Shown: one piece after another, positions 56,903 to 64,000 of the stretch
Position numbering within the stretch: position 1 is the stretch's first letter
Layout: each line of letters opens with the position of its first letter
From: Pseudeuparius sepicola
Lineage: Eukaryota > Arthropoda > Insecta > Coleoptera > Anthribidae
Assembly (NCBI GenBank): GCA_963920635.1
Contig: OY987303.1
Location: 49,909,223-49,973,222 of the forward strand
Direction of reading: 5' to 3'
DNA: 64,000 nucleotides
Translations under genes and position numbers: made by a program
Notes under the pieces: generated by a model
Database searches by the model: none
What the model was told of the DNA's origin: nothing
Seen by the model: only the letters and a program-made list of their open reading frames with translations

Positions 56903-59900
56903 TTATAATTTCGTACAGTCGTTAGATTTATTAACAATCCTATTTCTTTTCACATAATGCTCGATTTTGTCCTCTAAACTTTCTAAAAGTATAAAGAAAT
57001 TAGTTACAAAAATTAACGATAAATAAATAAAAAAAACATACCACATCTTGGCCTTTTCATAACAGGAACATATTCTTTTCTTTTTACACCTTGTAAAAGA
57101 TACTCGCTTAAACATTTTCCAATATTATCTTCTGTCTTTAACTGATTTTCCAAATTTTCTATCATTTTTTTGATCATGTTTTCTCTGAAACAAAAATAGC
57201 AGTTCGTACATATTTAGAAAATAATCTGTTGTTTACTTTATTGAATGCATTGTCCACTGATTTTTCAAGCTTCCAATGCAATTTTTTAAGCATTCTTCGT
57301 GGTACTGCCAATTGACGAGACTTTCATATTCGCTGCAAAACAAGTTTAGAGGAAATTCACTGGCCATGTTGTATTGTGGTTTTCTAGGATTTTTCACTGT
57401 GTCCAAAAGTTCCGTAATTATATTAACGTCTTCTCTCTCTTGGCCAATTAAAAATAAAATGGCTACGATGCATCTTATTTGGTGCCAGAGGAATGCGTTG
57501 CCATTTATTTGAATTTCATACATTCCATATTCTAAAAATAGGTCAATATTTGTTTAGAGGTGCAAGCTTAAAACAAATAAAAATCTCAATAAATAAGCGA
57601 ATAAGTTGCAATAAAAAACTGCAGAAAATAATAAAAAAAATTATCAATGTAGGTATTTATCTTTTTTTCATAACTCCCTGTATACACTGTACTTTTTCCA
57701 AAACTATCACTTTTTCAACACATTTCAATTACTAAAAAGTTGGAAAAAGTTTATTTTTTTTACCATTTTCCATGTTGCATAATTGCACTGGACTAATGTT
57801 TATCATGGAAATATTTCTAATAAATTCTGTAACGCCATTGCCAACATCCATTTTACATAGATTTCTAAAATCATGGGAACCAATCAGAACTTTTATGGCT
57901 TCTCTCATTTTCTCGATATTCAACTTTCCTTTTGGAAAAAAATATTTGTAAGTGCGATTTTTACAATCAAATCTTGCGCTAAACTTTTCTTCGATTGGGT
58001 GCCAGGCTATACATCGTATATCCTCTGGCAAAACTCTATTTAGAACTTTGCAGTAATCAATTTCTTCAGCAACATTGTCAGATTTGCTTCTAACAGTTAT
58101 GGATATTGTCTACAATTAGTTGAAAGTAAACATTTCAAATGTTTTAAATGATTCTGTTACCTGTCCAAATGAGGACACTCCTTTATCAGTTCTACCGCAG
58201 CGATGGTAATTCGACGATGTCCGATCTTTTATCAAGCACGTTCTAGTCAAAGCGTTAAATAAATGGTGTTCTATAGTATTTGTAGTATCTTCTTGAACAG
58301 CAAAACCATGGTAATCCCAACCCAGGTAGAAAATTTTCAGTAGTATGTGTCGGTAATTGCATCTATAACAGGTTTTTAATAATAGGTAGGTATAGAAAAT
58401 ATCTCAAAACAAGGAACATATTGGGAACATTGAGGTGGAATTATGAAGATACCCTTGTTTTGGGTAGTTTCTCACAGATAGATGGTAACAATAATGTATC
58501 TCACGCAAAATCAATTGTCATATTTGACAATCTTTCCAGATAATTTATCATCCAACAATAAACTACGTTTTTATTGAAGCATAATTGCCAATGATGGCTA
58601 CAGAATTACGTATTCGCCGCGACATGGGTCCCCTACTCCCTCGAGCGTCTCGCAACTGCTGACACTGACTCCATGGGGTTTTCAAGATTGTGTATTGCGA
58701 CAATATGTTTTGCGAGGTATTCTATATGGATTATTACAAATTAAATGTAATTGAATTAAGTAGTATAGCGTTGACTGACGTATTAATAAGACTTCACACG
58801 GCTATAGTTTCATGTCCTGGAAAGTAGATGGCGCCCATGGTCAACAATGTATTTTGCATTGTATTTTGTCTCCGGGAAGCGCATGGTGAGCCAGAGAACT
58901 GTCAAACATGACAGCCGTGAGCAGTCTTTATTAATACATCAGTCAACGAGTATAGTCTTCATTATCACCTACTCGAAAAAGATCTAAAGAATCAATAAAG
59001 GATCACTGCTATCAGTGTTATCGCTTTCACTAAGGGAAATTGCCTCTTCAAGAAACACCCTTTTTCTTCTTATTAAATGTTTGTTTTGTTCATCTCTGTT
59101 GAAAATTTTAATTTTGACACCACACATGATTGACACATGGTTGACACGATAAAACAAAACCTCAACTTTGCAGTTTTGTAAGCGCACTTTCGACCGGTCC
59201 AAATCGAATCACCATCAGTAAGAATATCAGCCCACTAAGAAATTGCACTGGTCGGAAGCGACCTGAGCGCTGTGAGCACTGGCAGCACGATTCGGACCAC
59301 TGCTATATAAAGGGTTCATTTTGTTTTTCGGTTGCACTATGTCCAATAATAGTTATTTATGTACCAAGGCACTGAAGTTCAACTTTTTATGACTTATGTG
59401 GAGTTTAGTTGCTGAGGCCTCTGGCCGAGGCAAATAAACCACATGAGTCATAAAAAGAACTTCAGTGCCGAGGTACATATTATATTTTTCTTGAAATCGA
59501 AAAAAAAAAGTTTTATTAGGCAAGAAAATAATAAGGGATCACCCGTCCACGAACCGACTACGCGCGGCGTTGCTTGACTTTACCGATCGCTCTACCTAGG
59601 ACAAGTATAATGATGTACGGCACCTTCTGACAGAAAAACCAAACTGCTGCTTCTTGTGCAGCCTACACAACAAATCTATTGATTTTCAAATTTACTAAAA
59701 TATGTATACTGAAGGATTGTGCTTCTATAGGAAACAATTTCGCAATGTGTACGAAAAGTTAAATGAGCCTTTATCGGCCGGGTTTTGAATATTTGGTCAC
59801 AAAAATCGTACAATAATGGGCTACATTATTGTACGATTTCTGTGCTTTTAATGACGATTTTGGGACATTTTAATGCCGATTTCAAGGAAACATATTTTTA

Positions 59901-61661
59901 ATAACAGTATAAAAAATATCTTCAACTAAATATGTTTTCCAGAAGGAACATATTGCGAAGACGGGCAAAGGTTCGCTAATCCTAATCTGACAGCATACTT
60001 TATTCTTCCACTTATGCTTTTTGCCCAAACTTTTTTTTGTGTACACCAGTCGTATTAAAAAAGTTTCCACAAAAGCTGAAGTAAAGGCTGCCCAAAGTGG
60101 CTGCCTACTAGGCATGAGAAATTAGCAAGAAATTAAGAATTTCGGGTAAGTGCGGCAACATTGTGCCAATTCCACGGCTTCTCAAATCAACAACTTCCCC
60201 TACATTCCCTCGTACCGACCCGCTCCTCCCTGTAGAAAATAAAATTGCGATACGTCAGTCAACGAAAATAGGTTAATAAATCGCTGCATTATCATTATAA
60301 TAACGTGGATTTAAAGTTTTACACAGTTTCCCGGTGTTTTGAGATTCACGTAACGTGAAATTACGCGGATTTCTTTGATTGTCAAAGTGGTATTAGTTAA
60401 ATAAGGTATAATATCTAAGTATAATTGTGTTATTATAGAAGAATCTCGTAGTGTTTTTTTACATTGGTTTATTACTATTACACTTCTTTATCTTAACCGC
60501 GAACCATCTCTTTGGTTTATTTCAATTTTTAAAGCTTCCCTGAAGTCCTCGGGTGAGGTTCTGATGCTTCCCGGGCCCCTGAAAAATCGAGAAATGAGAA
60601 AAAACAAGCAATTTCCAATAGTGGTTTCAGAAGATTTTCCGTCGGTTTCGTTGATTCTACAGCCGTCCCGTTTCTCGAAAGTGGTTAATCGTGAATCGGG
60701 GATTTTTCTTAGATATCAGATTTTCGAGGTTCTTTTTGGTACCAGAGGAAAGTACGACACCCAATTAAGAGATTTACCACCTTCTTCGATTTTTAGAACG
60801 GCTCTATATTCGAGGTTGTCGAAAGACTTTTGCGAAAAAAGCCACCAATGTCCGTGGGCAGGGTTTTAAGATTTTCCACTATTATTCAGGCAATCTAAGG
60901 CCAACCTAACAGCGCCGAATTTACTGTTTTTTGCACTGTAACTGGCAATGTCACGTAAGGTAATGTCGCGTAATAAGATGTTAGATTTGTCGTCACTTAC
61001 GTTTTTAAGGTTATCGCTGGCTTTCAAACCGCGAGAGAGGGTAGGGGTAATTGCAACGTTGTCAGTTGAACGCCTTTGCGTCCGCACGTATTTGAACGAT
61101 TTCAAGGGCCGCACGTGTACCTAAATAAATATGTAGCAAGTAAATTTTGAACTATATTTATTATTTTGTTTTAAAACTAAAATTTTATGAAGCACATCCT
61201 TAGTCCCTTGAATATGATTGATTGAACGGAGCCGCTCATGAATTGAACTGGTAGAAATGGAAAGTTTTTATCTCCATGCAATAAAATAGTGGGTAAAATA
61301 TTTTACTGAGCTCAAATGCAATAGAGGATAAAGGGGTAGTTTTGTGGGGTGGGTAGAAATGGATACAAAACTACCAATTTTTGCATGAAATAGAAAGTAT
61401 GTTTCAAAACTCACTGTGAAAAGTCGAACGTATTTGTATGACTTTTTTTGCTGTTTTTGCCAATATTTCTTTTATTTAACAAGTTCTGTAATTGCCTATT
61501 GTGAGCTTCCAAAGCTTTGATTTTGGCTACCAGTTCCTGAAAAGTTGATATTATCATTACAATTAAAAAAAATAAAAACTGTACTTACCTACCTCTTTTG
61601 TAAAATTATCGAGATTTTCCTCTGTTAATTTATTTTGTTTCTTTATTTGAAATTTTTCCAT
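56903..61661 (-). CDS. PUS3: tRNA pseudouridine synthase PUS3 (Deg1 type), complete, 7 exons
   Basis: TruA-family enzyme making pseudouridine 38/39 in tRNA anticodon stems. Exons in transcript order: 61661-61593, 61536-61415, 58362-58161, 58109-57764, 57531-57237, 57184-57042, 56982-56903. All borders are GT..AG and phases match, giving 418 aa (human 481). The N-terminus is a coiled coil (QELVAKIKALEAHNRQLQ region), then FDFSQ. YLGWDYHGFA follows and the catalytic loop RCGRTDKGVSSFGQ carries the active Asp. ARFDCKNRTYKYFF, GSHDFRNLCKMDV, FLWHQIRCIVAILFLIGQ and KNPRKPQYNM are also hallmark PUS3 segments. The C-terminal YVPVMKRPRC is conserved too. Intron 2 is 3 kb, with a MITE and an unresolved open region. 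Convergent with DDX11 and divergent from USF. Confidence 0.97.
58769..58948. mobile_element. MITE, CGTTGACTGACG family, copy 3 (PUS3 intron)
   Basis: 180 bp, flanked by the exact 7-bp direct repeat AGTATAG (58762-58768 and 58949-58955). The internal sequence is near-identical to copy 1. A lone end (ACGTCAGTCAACG) lies at about 60253. Confidence 0.9.
59345..59490. repeat. Hairpin next to a dispersed repeat
   Basis: GGCACTGAAGTTCAACTTTT (about 59368) is mirrored by AAAGAACTTCAGTGCC (about 59455). The arms are about 45 bp. It adjoins the repeat at 59515-59790. Confidence 0.6.
59515..59790. repeat. Dispersed repeat shared with 43345-43640
   Basis: It contains GGGATCACCCGTCCACGAAC, GATCGCTCTACCTAGG and CTATAGGAAACAATTTCGCA, with counterparts in the DDX11 intron copy. 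A short hairpin AATCGTACAATAAT lies just after it (about 59807). Confidence 0.6.
60488..61120 (-). CDS. Unresolved coding-like region in PUS3 intron 2
   Basis: Two minus-strand exon-like blocks. Block A (61120-61001) follows a TATTTATTTAG acceptor, reads RPLKSFKYVRTQRRSTDNVA and SRGLKASDNLKN, and ends at AAC|GTAAGT. Block B (60578-60488) follows CGATTTTTCAG, reads GPGSIRTSPEDFREALKIE and stops, with AATAAA shortly after. The phases of A and B do not join directly, so a middle exon would be needed. I do not recognise the protein. It may be a nested gene, a lost gene or a transposon part. Confidence 0.25.
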
Positions 61662-62467
61662 CTCAAAAATTTCCAGAAAATTGAGATTGAGGTTAATTAT
61701 TTTCTTTTTCTGTGGTTAAGTTAAGTAAAAAACATCAAGGTAAGGTTAGGTTTTCTGTATAATGTCCTTGAACCTCCATAAACAAGGATAATGTGCTCAT
61801 ATTTTACTAAACGACAGTAAAATATGTACTATTAGTACAATTATTTTCTTAGATAACAGAATGTATTTGTAATAAAAAATATAAATGGCACCAACGCAAA
61901 ATAGACAATGTTCGAAATTTCATTCTATCTTTGAAAAAAACTCAGAAAAACAAGTTTAGTCGAAATCAATAATAGCTGCGTTCCTTTTGCCCCTACACTG
62001 AGAACTTTAGCTCAGTTGTTAGCCGAGCTACTCAGTTTATTTTTTCCTGTCAAAGGCTCATCTTGTGAAAGGGTCATTTTCTCCACCACCAAACTGAGCC
62101 AATATGGTTGATAGTGAGTGTCCTCGCGAGGATGTGCTTGAAGGGTGAAGGGGGAGGTAAAAAATCTCACATTCTCATTTGTAAAAGGAACTGCCACCAA
62201 CTGAGATAGAGTGGCAAAAGGAACGCGGCTATTGTCTCCAATCGCCGTCGTTGTCCCCACTGCCAATAAAACAGCAAACTTCATTTAATTCAACTGCGCC
62301 ATCTATGATCGTTAACACTAATTAAATGTATAAGCATGGCAAGCATGCGCGATGCCCCCCGAAAACTTGCCATCGCATCACATGACCTGAATTTGTCCCC
62401 GTGATCAAAACTGCAGGAAAATTCAAAAATACCCCAATCCAACCCCTTCGTTACACCCCCAGGGACC
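61662..62467. promoter_or_regulatory. Shared divergent promoter region of PUS3 and USF
   Basis: The two start codons face away from each other 806 bp apart, so both promoters must lie here unless there are unseen upstream UTR exons. No TATA box is clear. A MITE occupies 61974-62232. The 62233-62467 part, with CGCCATCTATGATCG and GCATGCGCGATGCCCCCCG, is the more CpG-rich and is the best core-promoter candidate. Confidence 0.5.
61974..62232. mobile_element. MITE inside the PUS3-USF promoter
   Basis: AATAGCTGCGTTCCTTTTGC at the left mirrors GCAAAAGGAACGCGGCTATT at the right. 259 bp, non-coding. A minus-strand open frame crossing it (62012-62284) is a by-product. Confidence 0.7.
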
Positions 62468-63176
62468 ATGATGGACCCACTGGGATGCAGGTATGTAATT
62501 TTGGAGCCGAAAAATTGTCATTTTTCGAGCGGTTGGGTTATGTAACTTAATTGAGCAATGCTGACAAGGTCACTTTAAAGCATGATAATAACAAATTGGA
62601 TATGATAATATTTTTATTTTAGTGGCGATGGGAACGACGAAATCGAGGCGAAAGTGATATTGGCCGAAGAACATAACCAAATAGACAGTGACGAAGAACA
62701 GAAAGTAGTGGATCATTTGTCCCCGCAAACACTACTCGAAACACCATCGGACGGAGAAGTTCAATACTCCGTGAGATCCCCAGAAGGTTTTTATTCATAA
62801 AACCCTTTAAATACTCTGTATTTATTTACAATAATTGATGATTAATGATGTTATTATTATAATAAATAATGATTATTGTAAATAATTACTAAGTCCTTAT
62901 ATGAATGCCAAGGTAATTACAGGTAGTATGATAACGTATAGAGTCCTGCAAGTGGAAGAACCAAATGGAGATACAACACAGCATATGGTATCGTCGGCCT
63001 CTAATAACTTTACGACTGCGGCGACCGTGCCGCAAGTGTTGACGAGTAACATCAACGGACAGCTGTATATTGTCGGAAATGCGAACGATGTGTTTGCGAC
63101 TCAGAGCGGATCGAGGGCGATAGCGCCGAGAACTAACGTTATAGATTCTACGGCGGTAGTGCACCACATTAGAAAG
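62468..63176 (+). CDS. USF: Upstream stimulatory factor (USF), N-terminal three exons; continues past the window
   Basis: USF proteins are bHLH-leucine-zipper factors that bind CACGTG E-boxes. Exons 62468-62490 (MMDPLGC), 62623-62786 and 62923-63176 join in matching phases (2, 1, 0) with GT..AG borders, giving 147 complete codons. Exon 2 is acidic (EEHNQIDSDEEQKVVD), as in an activation region. Exon 3 has MITYRVLQVEE, like human USF1 QVTYRVIQV. It ends with GSRAIAPRTN, matching the USF-specific region (SIAPRTHPY) just before the basic domain. The bHLH-Zip exons are not before 64000, so the gene is partial here. Divergent from PUS3. Confidence 0.88.
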
Positions 63177-64000
63177 GTAGGGTGGAATTTTTATATATGC
63201 TTCTTGTTGAATAACGGACCACAGAATTGACACATTGGTGACTTAATTCATACCAACCGACAAATCAGGGGTGCCAGGGCCCAGGGTTGGAAAAATTCGT
63301 GACTTTAAAAAAGTCAAAAAGTCATATGACTTTTTAAAAAAAATTACTTTTTTCAATTAAGAGGGGGTTGACGACAGCAAAAGTGACGTTAGATTTCGTA
63401 TTTTTTTAAGTTGTATAGCATAAAATCTAATAACATTTTACCTGACAAAAATTTAGTACAAACATTGTCTTCATTTTAATCATAAGATCTTAAAAGCATA
63501 TGCACTGGAATTATTATTTTTCCCAAGGTTTTCAGAACCTATAAAACAAAACACTGCTTGTAAGATCTTAAGCCACGTACAAACCAAAATTAATGCTCGA
63601 GAACTGCTCGCGAATTGCTACCGAACTGTTCGGGAGCAGTTTGCGAACAAGGTATCCAGACCAAAATTTTATTGTGTTCTGCTTGTTTCGTATTGTTATT
63701 TTTTGGAGTTCGGCATTGGTTCGCTATCGACTCAGAGAAATAACCAAGGATTATTTCTCTGAGGCTATCGAGTTGCAAAAATAATTTCGAAAATATGAAT
63801 ACAGACGATGAATAAGATGCTCTGACTATTTGTGATGTTGTTTGTTTTGAAAAAGCCCGTGAGAAGATATTTTTTAGCATTTCGGTTTTTATAATTGGAA
63901 TTTTTTGGATTCCACAAGTTCGGATGCAATTCATTTTGGCCGATTAATTCGATTATTTTCTCGTCACTCCAATTTCACTTTGACAAAAAATATTCAATTG
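63177..64000. other. USF intron 3 (start), no exon seen
   Basis: No bHLH-encoding exon is present. A stretch near 63590-63660 with CTCGCGAATTGCTACCGAAC and GTTCGGGAGCAG has repeat-like self-complementarity, but I cannot delimit an element. Confidence 0.4.

Noticed and set aside
12740..60265. CRISPR-like array from repeated CGTTGACTGACG words
   Set aside because: The copies are tens of kilobases apart and are MITE termini in an animal genome.
60564..60869. A 101-codon + strand frame in PUS3 intron 2
   Set aside because: The minus strand over the same interval has better splice and polyA signals; no family recognised for the + frame.
62012..62284. A 90-codon frame with a signal-peptide-like start between PUS3 and USF
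   Set aside because: It lies mostly inside a MITE with inverted ends, so it is most likely accidental.

Overview
The window is insect nuclear DNA: AT-rich, with spliced GT..AG genes and heavy loads of Tc1/mariner, hAT, LINE and Harbinger remnants. The genes (a painless-type TRPA channel, DDX11, PUS3 and USF) show it is an insect, probably holometabolous. I cannot fix the order from sequence alone.

Layout. At 296-405 there is one GC-rich first coding exon (+) of an unidentified gene. From 1.1 to 9.6 kb lie nested inverted-repeat transposons. painless (TRPA channel, 912 aa, minus strand) is complete in two coding exons (15825-15487 and 12678-10279); its intron holds a MITE and a decayed LINE. 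From 15.8 to 37.8 kb I see no protein gene, only stacked transposons, tandem repeats, a tRNA-Thr-like fossil and one CpG-rich candidate promoter near 28.6 kb. DDX11/ChlR1 (Fe-S DNA helicase, + strand, 37969-56851, 11 exons, 844 aa) is complete, and most of its 19 kb span is transposon-filled intron. PUS3 (tRNA pseudouridine synthase, minus, 61661-56903, 7 exons, 418 aa) lies tail-to-tail with DDX11; the stop codons are 51 bp apart. USF (bHLH-Zip transcription factor, + strand, from 62468) is head-to-head with PUS3. Only its N-terminal three coding exons, up to the USF-specific region, are in the window.

The striking non-genic signal is a population of about 18 foldback elements with ends of the type TACAGGGTG...CACCCTGTA or TACAGTGTGTCC...GGACACACTGTA. 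They cover roughly a quarter of the window. At least two have exactly equal long arms (707 bp and 177 bp) in which the tail of a Tc1/mariner transposase ORF runs into the arm. This suggests they arose by inverted duplication of the 3' end of ordinary Tc1/mariner elements. Others are nested in each other or hit by hAT elements with clean 8-bp target duplications. One hAT insertion interrupts an open reading frame inside DDX11 intron 3; removing it with one target copy leaves the frame open.

The exon models were built by reading splice sites and matching phase and protein family by eye. No alignment or transcript data were available.
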